From Notospermus geniculatus (Eukaryota; Nemertea; Pilidiophora; Heteronemertea; Lineidae): a stretch of 64,000 nt of DNA. Shown here piece after piece: positions 1-11,492 of the stretch. The notes under the pieces are model-generated. The model was not told the origin of the DNA and did no database searches. It worked only from the letters and a program-made list of their open reading frames with translations. Both the position numbers and the translations under genes were made by a program. The DNA lies in assembly GCA_002633025.1 (NCBI GenBank), contig NMRB01000566.1:106984-170983 (forward strand). Direction: 5' to 3'. The stretch's first letter is position 1. Each line of letters starts with the position of its first letter.

Positions 1-51
1 TGCCCAGTTGTGAGATTTCAGTGATATTTTTGGTAATCTTTGATCTTTCAG

Positions 52-2459
52 ATCATATTGAGTGTGTCTTCAATAGTATAATCTCCTTGATTTTGATTGT
101 GCCGCAAGAGAAAAGTGAAAATGTTGTGGTGTCATTTTGTGAGAAAGTTGCCAAGGCACCTAGCGGAGACAAAAAAGCAACAGTTAGGATACGATTGTAA
201 GTATGTCAGTGGGTAAGGGGGAGCTGAAGTTGAGAGTTTGGTGTGCCCCTTCCGCCTGGAAAATGTGCCAGTCAGACTACAAGGTTCAGCCTCTGTGCAG
301 ATGCTTGAAGAACCATGTTGTTTCTTAGTATGCACTGATATCCTTTCATGAGCTGTAGTACAAAAAGCTCCTCTCTCATTCTCTCTCTTCTATTTTAGGT
401 TGAATAACCTTTTTCATGGCCTGGGCGAACAGTCAGCGCATCGATACTTGGTGTACTATCATTTGGTCAGACTGGCCTCCCAAGTGAACTGTCTAGACCT
501 GATCACCACAGATCTAAAACAGGTACCTTACTGGTGCAGTTTCTGTTTTTATCAAGCATGAATAAAAGTTATATCTGCCTGTCTCGGGCATGTGCTCAAC
601 AAAATTTGAGCCACTGAGTGATGTGGTGCCAAGGTCTCAAATGTCATCACTCACTTGGTTGAACAAATGATTCCCTGAAGTTTGCCTGTTCACAATCTTC
701 CATTGAACTTACGCCTGCTGTGTAATTTTAGTTCACTGTTTCAAAGTAAGTTCTGAAGCAAGTTGTTTTTTCACGTTTTAGTTGAAAGAATGGATCATAC
801 AATGGGACATCAGTAGCCAGAAGTACCAGAACCTCCTGCGGGTGCTCTATGAGGCTTTTGTGGCAGCAAAACAAAGGTAGGGTACGGTAATCAGATGAAG
901 TATGTGTTGGTTGAGTTTTGACAAGGCTAACTCTGAGCTTATAGTGGATGTGATCCTTCTAACCCATTCCTTGTCAGAGACGTACTCGCGTCTCCTAAGT
1001 TTTGGTTTCCTTCTCTTTTCAGTGAACAGTCCACTAAAGTTATGATTGAGCTTCTCAGCACGTACACCGAAGAAAATGCTTCACAAGCCAGAGATGACGC
1101 ACATAAGTATGTCACATGGCTTAAAAAACACCCTCCAGGCATCAGCATAGTTTGTCGTTTAGCACGTTATACTTGGCCAGCCATTTGTGGAGCGTAAAAT
1201 AGCTAATTCACATAGCCATTGGACATTGAGGGTCTACTGAATAGTTCCCCCAGTAATCTTATTCTGGAAACTAAACTGCCAATTGTGTTTCTGTCTTGCT
1301 CGAGAAGCAACCATTGTGGTTCAACTTTTATGTTTCAGATGCATTGTGACCTGTTTAGGCGACCCAAGTACCTTCCTCTTAGATCATTTACTCTCTCTAA
1401 AACCTGTCAAATTTTTAGAAGGGGAGCTTATACATGATGTAAGTAGCATAAATATGGAGTAGGTTAGTCTGTCGTGACCGATACTATCTTTGAACGAATG
1501 ACCATGGTTTTCTCTGATATTCTCCTACATTTGATACTTGATATCTGTTGACACTGGTGCAGACATCCCCATTGCTTTTGCTTGCCACTTCAACTTGATT
1601 TCCTTTTGAACCGTTCCAGCTGCTGACAATATTTGTGTCCGGCAACCTTGACAGCTACGTCAAGTTCTACACAAGCAACACAGACTTTGTCAACACATTA
1701 GGTGAGGTTTTAACTCCCCTGACGGTGAGGTTTAACTCCCCTGACGGTGAGGTTTAACTCCCCTGACGGTGAGGTTTAACTCCCCTGACGGTGAGGTTTA
1801 ACTCCCCTGACTCCAATATCATGACAGGAACTCATGCAGTCCTTTTGTTGGACTGGTCAGTGGTTCAGTTTGTGACTCCGGATTGATCTGCTGTGGTGAC
1901 AGACAAAATCAAACAGTGACTGTCCGTCCGTTACGGTTACAGAGTTCATAGCATGGAACTGACGAAAACTGCATACATCTTTCAGGTTTATCACATGATG
2001 ATAATATGCAGAAGATGAGGCTTCTGACCTTCATGCAGATGGCCGAAAATAAGAAGGAAATTGAGTTTGAAACGATTCAGAGGGAAATGAAATTGGCCCC
2101 GGATGAAGTGGAAGCGTTCATCATTGATGGTAAGTGACTATTCCTGGATTAATCTGCTTCAATAAACACATCTCAATCAATCCCTAGATTGAACACATCT
2201 CAATCCATCCCCAGATTATAACTCATGCTGACTCTGTTTTCTTGTTTCAGTCGTGAGAACAAAAGCAGTGAGATGTAAGATTGAGCAGCTTGAGAAGAAG
2301 ATAGTTGTCAGCTCAACAACTCACCGCACATTCGGGAAACAACAATGGCAACTTTTGCGCGAGCGTTTCATCATGTGGCGAGAAAATCTGACCAACATCT
2401 GTGCCAGCCTAGCAGCGATAACGCCAGCTTTGGAGCCTGGCAAACTACCAGTCTATTAG
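52..2459 (+). CDS. EIF3M: Eukaryotic translation initiation factor 3 subunit M, 5' partial
   Basis: This is a PCI-domain subunit of the eIF3 complex, which helps recruit the 43S complex to mRNA in the cytoplasm. Eight exons are visible: 52-196, 399-522, 782-876, 1023-1106, 1339-1438, 1620-1701, 1986-2129 and 2251-2459 (stop TAG). All have AG/GT borders and the phases agree. They encode about 327 residues; the human protein is about 374, so roughly the first 50 lie left of the window. Stretches recognised as eIF3m include [45 protein letters not shown] and [10 protein letters not shown]. The PCI winged-helix part runs from about exon 5 into the last exon. The tail after GKQQW (ending GKLPVY) differs from vertebrates. 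Intron 6 begins with a tandem repeat that copies its own splice donor. Family identity is from remembered similarity; exon borders are read directly. Confidence 0.95.
1702..1811 (+). repeat. 22-bp tandem repeat starting at an EIF3M splice donor
   Basis: Five copies of a 22-23 bp unit (GTGAGGTTTAACTCCCCTGA plus CG) begin exactly at the GT of intron 6. GTGAGG starts at 1702, 1725, 1747, 1769 and 1791. Each unit therefore carries a copy of the donor hexamer. Confidence 0.95.
2165..2221 (+). repeat. Short imperfect direct duplication in the last EIF3M intron
   Basis: A unit of about 29 bases beginning CACATCTCAATC occurs twice in a row with a few differences, between exons 7 and 8 of EIF3M. Nothing suggests a function. 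Confidence 0.6.
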
Positions 2460-2857
2460 ACGGAAACACGGGCAGCGTTTCCTTGGCTCTCGTGGTGGAT
2501 ACTACCACTGGGGTCTTCTGCCAATGTTGCAGAAAATTTGGATAGGAATTTTCATTGGGAGATGGAGAAAATCACTTCTTGGCCAGGCCAGTAAAGTACC
2601 TCTTTTTGTGGGTAAACACGTCGTGACTACATTTCATTGAAAAAGTTGACTAGCTGTTTGCCTCCGAGGCCTGAAACAGTAATGAAGCAACCTACCAAAC
2701 CTTCACCTTAGACATCCGACACTTGGCTCTCATGGAGGTATGGAAACTGGTCTGGCCAAGGAAATCAAATCAAAATGTTTCGATAAAGTTCTGAAGACAT
2801 CAGATTCCTGTCGCACAATGTGATGTCATATTTCTCATAACATTGTACCGCAATCAG

Positions 2858-2863
2858 AATAAA
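2858..2863 (+). terminator. Polyadenylation signal of EIF3M
   Basis: AATAAA lies 399 bases after the EIF3M stop codon. It is the first canonical signal on the plus strand downstream, giving a 3' UTR of about 0.4 kb. The cleavage site itself is not visible. Confidence 0.65.
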
Positions 2864-2883
2864 CCTCTTAGCCTTTCTGTACT

Positions 2884-4161
2884 TTCACATACTTCCATCT
2901 GCAGAGCACCGTCTTCTGGATACTCTGTGCTATATCCATGCTGTACTCTTTGGGGTAAACCTGTACTGGTAATTGCATTAAAGGGAAAGAATTTTCACAA
3001 AATTTCATGAATTGTTTGTGTCCGACACTCATTTACGTTAACCAAGACGCCGGGCCAAAATAATTTACTTCCCATGGTTCTGGTCGTAAACTCATTGTAG
3101 GCCTACTATGTTGCCAGATCAAAGTTACACGTGTGTTGTTGTAGGTAAGAAACTCCCACATAACCTAGCAGGTATGGGTGGCATTGATTAGCTTGTCACA
3201 CCGATCTTCAACTGCCGCTTGGCTGTATGCTCCCCAGGGAATGGAGAGCCAAGCTACGATAGAGGGCAGCACACCGAAACCAGGTCCCATACAATGGACG
3301 CCTTTTCTGTGGAAAATTGATCAGAACCGGGATGTCAGTTTCATTTCAAAAGTTCTAACCACTAGTGACACCTATTGAGGAAGTTGGCTAGGGTCCCCAC
3401 TGACGTCTGAATGAAATAGGCCAATCACTAGGGGTACCTGGGGCATGTAATCGAGCAAGCCTTAAACCTGTGCTATCTGGAAATCAGATGATCACCCCGG
3501 TAAAAGAAAGGATGGTAAGTATACTGTGTTACGAAAATTGTATATTGTCTTTTTAAAATGCTTACAAAATTGATATGTCATTGCTTCGGAATAATAATTG
3601 AAAACACGATAAATGGTTTTCTGATGTCCAAAAATTATGCACTGTGCTGATAGATCATTCCAAAATGTCGAGGCAGCTTTCGAGACGCCGTGTAATGTGG
3701 AATGTGACATTCCGCACAGCACAAGTCCTAAGGTAATAATACACTTTAGCAAAAATACAGAGTATAAAAAGTATGTGAAAATATCTAATGCCTAATGCCA
3801 TCAATGTTAAATACATCAAAAGAGGTACAAAGTGTATATAGATAGGTAAATTGTGATAAATGACTTGCGGAAAGTAATTTGTGATAAATGACTTGCGGAA
3901 AGTAATAAGTATGTGAAAATATCTAATGCCTAATGCCATCAATGTTAAATACATCAAAAGAGGTACAAAGTGTATATAGATAGGTAAATTGTGATAAATG
4001 ACTTGCGGAAAGTAATTTGTGATAAATGACTTGCGGAAAGTAATAAGTCTAAATTTCATATAAAATACAGAATGTGTCTTGTTCAAGAATTGAGCCATCC
4101 ACAGCCTTGAAGTGAGAACCACATCCTCCTCTTGAGCTCAGGCAACATACTGACCCACTCC
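2884..4161. other. Intergenic stretch between convergent EIF3M and tetraspanin
   Basis: I see no coding exon here. It should hold the end of the EIF3M 3' UTR and the tetraspanin 3' UTR. The only clear structure is the 138-bp tandem duplication listed separately. The open frames present are short, AT-rich and lack splice or family support. Confidence 0.6.
3769..4044. repeat. 138-bp tandem duplication with an internal 26-bp duplication
   Basis: A 138-bp unit occurs twice in direct succession, 3769-3906 and 3907-4044, essentially identical. Within each unit a segment of about 26 bases (TGTGATAAATGACTTGCGGA and following) is itself doubled. The near identity suggests a recent event. An open frame crossing it on the minus strand is a by-product. 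Confidence 0.92.
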
Positions 4162-5741
4162 TCAGCCTGTCTTCTTACGTGCTGTCGACTTCTTATGCTT
4201 CCTTTTAATGTAAGAATACAAGGCCAGTGCAGATGCCATACAAAGAATCTGAATGACTGCAAAAACTATTGCCACAATGCCAAGTCCCATGTACTGTTGC
4301 TGCATAACGTAGAGAATTTCTCCGAGACATCCCTTGGACTGCCATTTATTCGGGTCTCCTGACCTGCCACAGCTTTCTGAGACATCAGTGCAACAGGAAT
4401 CTGGAACCCATTTGTGCTTCCTCCAGCCGTTACAGGAGAACCAGTCCGTGTAATTATCAACGCCGCAGCACTGCAACTGAACAAGAGAAGGGAAATGATA
4501 GCAGCGACCGTCTTCGTCATTAACATGAAGGAAGTAACATGTGGTTGGCCGCATCGCAGCAATATGCAGCTTTACTCTCACATTCTTTGTCCTCACAGAC
4601 ACTCTTGGGTGTGAGGGTTGGACAGACAAGCTGTCAGTTGTAATAACCAGTGTGGACGTACCAGAGTCTGCATGCCGTCCCATGTTGCCCTCAATCCGCT
4701 GGGGTCATCTGTATCCGGGAGAGGATAAACTGTCTGGATACCATACTTCAGTTCTTTCATCATCAACATCTTCAGCTGAAATACATGTTGAAGAAAACGT
4801 ACACAATCTTGAGACCTCGACTCAAATCACTGCCTCGGACTTTCTCTCATGAGGTTGACTTGGAAAGCATAGAGAGGAACACACTTTAGATCCAAGTTAC
4901 ATGTCCTTCTGTTGCTCTATAAAGTAGCAGGAGACAACAGCATCAGGAGCAGTACAATATACTAGTATTTCCACTGCTATTACTGGAGCATGAGAACAAG
5001 TCCACCAAGTGAACTCATCACATTGGAGGTGATAGTGCTAAAATATTTATATTGGTATGTAAACTCAGTGAAGACCTACCTCATCCTGATAGCAGACACC
5101 AATCAGAGCCGCGATCACTTCCAAGGCAAACACAAATGAGACAAAAAGGAAATACTGAAAGAGAAGAAGATTTGGGTAAACTTGCATGAAGTTGGAGGAT
5201 GCTGCATGGGTGAAAGGGAACCCAACAGAAACGGTGAAAGCCAACAGGTGTGAGAGAAGGGCCTTCCATCAACACCACTGATTGTTGATGAGGCGTAGGC
5301 CTGTTTGACACGATGAAGAATTGCTGCTACTACTCACTGTTATCAACATGCATCTGTTTTCTATAAGAATCCCATAGCATCCAAGGAAGCCAATCAACAG
5401 GCAGAGAATTGCAGTTGTTAGGATGAGGGCTGTTGCACTCAACCAGTTGAAGCCTGGAGCCAATACATCAATGTAAGGGCCTTTATTCACATGGAGCCAC
5501 ACACCCATTCCAAGGAGAGCACATCCCAGGAGCTGAAACACAAAATGACATTACCGGTACAATCATGAAAATTTCAGACAATTAGGTCCTCAGGTAGATC
5601 ACTCATGACTGAACTGCATGTTTCAGGTACAAATGATAGACAGAAAGTGAAACATTGTAAGCCTATAATACATACCCAAAAGACAGCATTGAAAATCGTG
5701 AATGCAAGTTTCACACAACCCATTAAAGAACAGCCTCCCAT
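4162..5741 (-). CDS. Tetraspanin, complete, 254 residues, five exons
   Basis: Four-pass membrane protein of the tetraspanin family, which organises receptors and integrins into membrane microdomains. In transcript order the exons are 5741-5676 (ATG), 5532-5338, 5154-5080, 4775-4662 and 4476-4162 (stop TGA). Lengths are 66, 195, 75, 114 and 315, all in phase 0. TM1 is near residues 12-34, TM2 near 52-76 ending GFLGCYGILIENRC, and TM3 near 88-108. The large loop carries CCG at 153-155, an NYT glycosylation site at 158, VPDSCC at 174-179 and a GC near 198-199. TM4 is near 213-236. The tail is basic (KRKHKKSTARKKTG). Cysteines next to the membrane at residues 4 and 9 suit palmitoylation. The fourth exon (start of the large loop) has weak sequence identity, but phase and the AW-like motif ATWDGMQTL before QCCG support it. 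By memory it is nearest TSPAN4/TSPAN9-type members; no symbol is assigned. Confidence 0.9.
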
Positions 5742-7416
5742 CTCGATGTGTTGACTGGTTGTCTTCTTCCAGATTAGTCAATCAGGACCTGAGTGAGTCA
5801 CTTATGAAACAAAGGACATAGTCAGAGGTGTGCAGCTCCTGAAATAGATTCCGACAAACATGACATGATGATGATGATGATGAGGCAAAAAAAACAGGAA
5901 TTGACTTTACAGAATGATGATCTTGTGCTTGGAAGGTCTACCGCATAGATTTGGCCTTGGCCTAGGCCTAGGCCTACACTGAAAACATTTTGGGGACACC
6001 CTGTGAGGCTGTGCATGTGCTGTGCCTGACACAACACTGACACAGCAGAGAGCGCTGTCACCCGGGCCCTTATGTTGAAGTCGTCTATTTCATCCGTGTG
6101 GCAGCAAATTTTACTCTCGTCATTCTAGCACAACCTACTGAGATTAGTTCAGTGTCTTACATGAATTTTCAACGTTTACTACATGCAGAGAGACGGATAT
6201 TGCAGCCAATTTGGGGATTCTGTTTCATCTGCATGCTCTTTTCTTTGTCCATGTTGTCATTTCCTGGATTTCTTGAGAGGCCAACCTCGTACCCAGTAGA
6301 TTAGGCTGCTTCCATTCTTTGCCGCATGACTCCCGCGGCGCCACCGTCCGGCACAGAGCACGTTTCAAGAAACAGCCTTTCACCAGTAGTAGACAGAAGA
6401 ATGGTGAAAATTTTCGGGTGTCGGACGGAACACTTTTTGAAACTCACCCCATTACACATAAAGTGATTTCAGGCGGCAACGTAGGGAGCCTCCTTACCAA
6501 ACAGCGAAATAGGAACTGAAAAAGAAAAAAGCGGGAAAAAAGAGGGCGGCATCCACTAACATAAAATGTTTGCGAATGTCCCGTTAGGTAATATACAAGA
6601 AGGAATACAGTGAATGTTTCCTTCAAACATTTTCTCTTTGGTCTGGTGTGGTAAAATCTCAAAGACCAACATTTCAAGCAAAGTTTGTGACTTGTTTCAA
6701 ATCTCTTGGAAGAATGACCATCGGGACAAACATGATTGAAAAGCAACAGGTAAGACTTCCAGCATCCTGACCTGAACTGCATCTGAAATATAAATGGAGT
6801 CGTGAGCAAAGTGACGATGATGCATCATCAAAGAAATCGGGGGAAATAGAAAAATATACTCACGATTTTGTTCCAGCCATCGAAAAATGCCCATCGGAAA
6901 TAGAAAATTGCGTCCATCGAAAATGACGTCCATGGCCGGCAATCGAAAAGACATCCATCGGAAATGGCGCGAAATAACTGGACAATATGACTAGGCCTAC
7001 ACTACAACTAAGAGGGGTCAACTGCCTTTGTTGGCCTAGGGTAGACCTAACCACCTAGTTGCCATTTGCTGGACGAAAAACTGCTAAAAACATTCTTTGG
7101 TGAAATGACGCGTACCTGCAACATCAGCAGCCACACAGTTAAGCACCTGAAAAATAGAGAACAAAGATGAAGAATGACGTCATATGTCACGTGTTCCATT
7201 ATAAGTCAAAAGACGATGCCAATCGACTCACCTTCGATGGTGAAATTCCGCAAAAAATGAACGTCCACGCAAAAATAAGTACATCCGTCACTGAACGAAA
7301 ATTCCCGAAGGTTTCCGAAGCGAAGGCTACCAAACGTTGCACCTTCTGAGGTAGCGCGTTTGGTGGATGCTTTGCGCATGTCGCGTCCAGATGTTTTTAG
7401 GCAAGGACCATAAACA
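5742..7416. other. Upstream flank of the tetraspanin, no supported gene
   Basis: This should hold the tetraspanin 5' UTR and promoter. A short TGA-rich microsatellite lies at about 5863-5884. A run of loosely repeated CCATCGGAAAT-like words lies at 6880-6970. Several frames stay open for 60-120 codons, but none has splice signals or recognisable protein character. Confidence 0.5.
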
Positions 7417-8159
7417 TCATGTCACAGTATCCTGAGAACGGCATAAGGTGATCCCCGCGAGTCGCCGCCACTTGCCCCTCCCATAGCATGTGAAGTCAGC
7501 AGACTCGAGAGGGACCACACCCATCACATCAAAATCAGTGATGCGCTGTTCAATCTGAATCTGGAAAAACGTTTTTGAAAAGTTTCATGAGTTTCTCATG
7601 AAATCAGATTATATGACGGAATGTCAAATATTTTTTACAGCTTTTTAGGTGGATTGATTCAGATTGTTGTTTTCCTAGCAGCGTTGCTAAGAGCCCTCAA
7701 TAAGAGTTGGTGAAGTGCTCATCGCCCCCCTCACAAAACAATTCAAAGTTCACGACAGTAAAAAATAGGAGAAAGAATGTGGATTAGTTATGTGGAAAAA
7801 AGTAGAATTAGTTACAGCTGAAATAAAAAGTGATTAAAAAAAATCTTTCGATTCTTTCTTCGGAAGCGCCTGATTTGGATTGGAACCTACCTGTCATATT
7901 ATCTACACTTTAGAAAGCGGAATCCAATTCTGTGACGTCACATCCACCAAATGACATCTCATAACCAGATTCTGCTTTCACATGGTACCGATTGACTTAC
8001 CTCCTTTAATTGTAAAATATCTGAAAAAACTTGTCTGTTCAGAAGGGTCCGGTTTCCTCCAGCACTCACGTTCAAAATCCGATCGATTTTCATGTATCTT
8101 GTCAAAGGAGCTATAGTTGTGCCATATTTGCGCTCTGGTTCAATTCGTTTCTGATCCAT
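7417..8159 (-). CDS. Candidate two-exon gene for a 100-residue protein of unknown family
   Basis: Exon 1 would run 8159-8001, from ATG to a consensus donor (GAG|GTAAGT), encoding 53 residues that begin MDQKRIEPERKYGTTIAPLT. Exon 2 would run 7560-7417, from a pyrimidine-containing acceptor (TTTTTCCAG) to TGA. It adds 47 residues including IEQRITDFDVMGVVPLES. Phase is preserved (0/0). I see no signal peptide, membrane segment or known domain, and I do not recognise the family. The gene lies head-to-head with the RhoGEF and upstream of the tetraspanin on the same strand. It could instead be a non-coding first exon of the tetraspanin transcript or a chance open frame. The donor is the strongest evidence; exon 2 is weaker, and further exons are possible. 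Confidence 0.4.
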
Positions 8160-8548
8160 CGCAACTGGCAGGTAAATTCAGTGAGTTCGGGGTAAAAATG
8201 CACCATGAATTTTTTTAAGAGGGGAGGGGCGATGTCTTTTCGGACCAAAATAAAACCTCAACTCACAACTCGGTGCTGAAAATGTTTCGCCCTTCTTCAG
8301 AGGTTAATTCCCACAAACCGAAGGACAATTACTGACCAAGGACAAATCGTCAGATATTTTACAATTGATCCATCAGAAACATCCTTCCTTCATTCCAAAC
8401 GAAAAACAACCGGTGCCATGTTAAAAACCAATATGTAAAAGGTTCCTAAACCAAGTTTACAAACCGTCTACAAATTCCTGAAAGGGAAAACATCCAATAC
8501 GACAAGTTTCCAAGAATGAAAGTAGATCGTCTTCATTCTTGAAATGCA

Positions 8549-8630
8549 CAAGACTGAATGACTGTCCCACCCGCCAGGATCTTTGGGAGGTTTCACCAGC
8601 AAGAATTCTGAGAGAAGTCATTCAGTCTTG
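8549..8630. repeat. 15-bp perfect inverted repeat with 52-base loop
   Basis: CAAGACTGAATGACT at 8549-8563 is the exact reverse complement of 8616-8630. Just upstream, CAAGAATGAA pairs with TTCATTCTTG across ten bases. A transcript could fold into two adjacent hairpins. A decayed miniature transposon is equally possible. Confidence 0.75.
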
Positions 8631-9248
8631 CAAAAATATTCGTGCAAGCGGATAGAGGTGTATAGGTGCAAGAAAAAATGCCTACATGTGGCCTATAGGC
8701 CTATCTCTCCCAAAACACATCCCTTATGTGCCAATGTTCAATCACACTGGTGTCATCTTTCCCAATTCGTATTGTACGAGTCACGTTTTTGTGACCTTGA
8801 CGAAGTCAAATCTGTACTTTCGCTCAAACCAGTCTCAAACCAAAAACACCGCAAATCATTGAAATGTATACGTTCAATCAATCAATCATATAAAACCAAC
8901 AATATCATTGGGAAAGTACGTGGTAACGCTGAAAAAGAATTGGGGAGGGGGGAGGTCGGGACACACAGCACTTTTAAAAATGACGAAAACGGAAAGTTGC
9001 CAAAACCAATTTTTGGATGGTGCTCATGACCACTTTACACTCAAAAACGATTTTTTTAATAAAAATTTTAACTTTGAATTTTTCGGCTAGTGCGAGTAAA
9101 ATGTGTCCCGATAACCATGCAAACAACGGAAAACTACCTACCATTTCCCTAGTCTTCGTGCGGCCTGCACCTTGCAGATTGTTGTCAGGATTGTCCTTCA
9201 CCAGTTGACGTGAGTGAATGAGGCCTATTCGGCATCCGATGGTTCTTA

Positions 9249-9326
9249 GAGTAATCCATGCGTTCGATCGAGTAATCCATGCGTTCAAGTAGATCTAATC
9301 CATGCGTTCGAGTAATCCATGCATTG
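9249..9326. repeat. Four short direct copies of a TAATCCATGCGTTCG word
   Basis: The word GAGTAATCCATGCGTTCG recurs four times in about 78 bases at slightly irregular spacing (about 17-23 bases); the last copy has decayed. It lies in the non-coding flank upstream of the RhoGEF. Confidence 0.85.
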
Positions 9327-11492
9327 TTTTTCGGCATCTTGAATCCACAGACCGTTTATAAACCCTCTCAAGTTCCAGAATCAATTGTCGATACAGATAT
9401 CTGTAGTCCGCTTCAAAGAACTCCGATCAGTCCACTTTCGGTCATTTCACTGGACGCTATTGCCTCCTTGACGAATGTCTTGAGGACCCTGTTTTGAGAG
9501 GATGCCTTTTAGGTGAGTGTCCCCTTTTAACAGTGGGGAACCCTCATTATGTTGATCAAATATCCCCGTGTTCCCAGCGTCACAATCTCATCAGGTCACA
9601 TCAGGTCAGAGGTCGTTATCAAGAAACATGTGGCAGAGGGCATCCTGTCAGCATCTCCATCACATGGTGGGCTGGTGACGGTCGTCTGGAAACCTGCAAA
9701 GAAAAAAGGGATGTCGATGTTTAGATACATTATGATGCTAACAAATGGATTCACACGCAGCGCTGTCCCAAACAACATTGAGCGCGCAAAAGAAAACGGC
9801 GCGTGTTGGTGGATTTAGACCATGAACAAACCCCGCCTTAAACTAGAAGACGCGGCATTTTGCATGCGGAGAACCGGAAATATTTTCCAAAAAAAATCAA
9901 TTTTTCTGTAAAAAAAGAACAAACTATACCCCGACTGTCGTCGCAAAAGAATTATGTGCGAAAAGTTTTTTGAAGGAATGATTTCCCGCGTATCACAGCG
10001 CTGCATCAAGCATGTCAAGTGCGCAATGAAAAGAGCATGCCTCAACATGCTCTCTGCGGCAATGCGCGCGTTTTTTCGAACCATGTGCGAATCAGCCCGA
10101 CTCATCAAAACAACCAAAAGCACCACAACGGTTCGATTTATTTCCCCCAAATCAATGTAAGCATTTCGAGACGGACAAATTCGCTTTGTTTTCATTGGAA
10201 ATTTGTAAGATTTTCAACGGAAGGTGATGAATACTTACGGGAAAACGGCAGTGTATCCTCTCCAGACAAGGTCCCGCTGTCGTGATGGTGTACATGCCGT
10301 CTGCCTAGAACGACAACTCCCAGACGAGGTTATTATCTGTCGAGGGGGAGAGCCGAGCACCCTGGAGAAAAAAAGCGAAATCGGAGAGTCTTCTTTTGAA
10401 TCCAGGGTCATTTCTCTAAACTACTCGATCCTTCTCATTTCGATTTTTGCTTGATTTGACTGTTTTCTGTTGATTTATAGGTGAAAAAATCAGAATTGGG
10501 TCAAAAGGTCGCATGCTGTGCCCTCTTTTCCAACTTGGACTCGCCCGGCAAGTTTCACGAAGAGTGTATTACGTAACATTGAGACTATGTACTCTCAGCG
10601 ACCAATGCATTCGTTTACGCGGGTAAAACACTATACCATAAAGATGCACAGGGTAGTTCATCAATTCGACAAAAGATGGCAGCAGCTACCAAATGACAGC
10701 TCTCTAGCGGTACCTTTGGGAACCAAAATCGTACTAGTTTGTAGTGACACCACTGACCCAGTTCGAATTGCTGGGTACGAGGTTGATCCGACACCCGCGA
10801 ATGTTTGTATCGACAGATCGAATCGAATGAAAAAAATGTTTGTTTTTTGATGAGCTGATGAAATAAAAGGCGAATAATTACAGTGGGATTGGTTATCAAT
10901 GAACAATAGAAACGATTTGGTATGGGATACCACCCAGGAAATTGGCTTGAAATCGTTAAAAATGATCTAAATTAGAGGCTGCGACCGATGGTAGAAAATG
11001 CACACTCATCAGTGCACTCACATGCTCACTTCATGTGCATGAGATTGCTGTCATGGCTGTGGTTGCCTCTGCCAGCGAGGCAGGCTCTTGGCATCCGTAG
11101 GCCTATCTTTCTAGGCCTATGTGATGAAGGGGGGCATACCATACCATGGCCTACCAGTACCTACCTATGCCGCAGATTAGAGCAATCCAGAACCAGTGCT
11201 GGTCAGCCCAAACCCAACTTTCCTCCTCCTGACCTGGTCCTGGACCATGTGGACCTTTCTTTCTCTTTGGCAGTTTTGCATTTGATGAGGTCTGTCCACC
11301 CCACCCTAAATCTGTCCCTGACCCAAACCATAAACCCTTTCATTAACAATAACCCTGTGGTGGGGGATTGTGCAGTTGATCCCTTTTCTCGGTCTCACTT
11401 GTTGAATTTCTAAACTTAGGCCTAGGCCTATACCCATTGTTAACTTTGCATGACTTTTCAGGCTTCACTTGCCAGTCTTGTGATCTTGAACA

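Larger units (their letters stand above)
8160..11461. other. Non-coding stretch before the RhoGEF, with small inverted and direct repeats
   Basis: This probably contains the RhoGEF promoter and 5' UTR exon(s); an acceptor (TGACTTTTCAG) ends at 11461. Inverted repeats lie at 8510-8540, 8549-8630 and 10032-10053, and a direct repeat at 9249-9326. The open frame at 8583-9029 has low-complexity composition and no family signal. No upstream exon can be named with confidence. Confidence 0.5.

Noticed and set aside
4477-4683. N-terminal extension of the last tetraspanin exon
   Set aside because: Lies upstream of a clear acceptor; the spliced exon at 4662-4775 gives the expected loop sequence instead.
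8583-9029. 148-codon plus-strand open frame
   Set aside because: Low-complexity composition, partly over an inverted repeat, no domain, no splice context.
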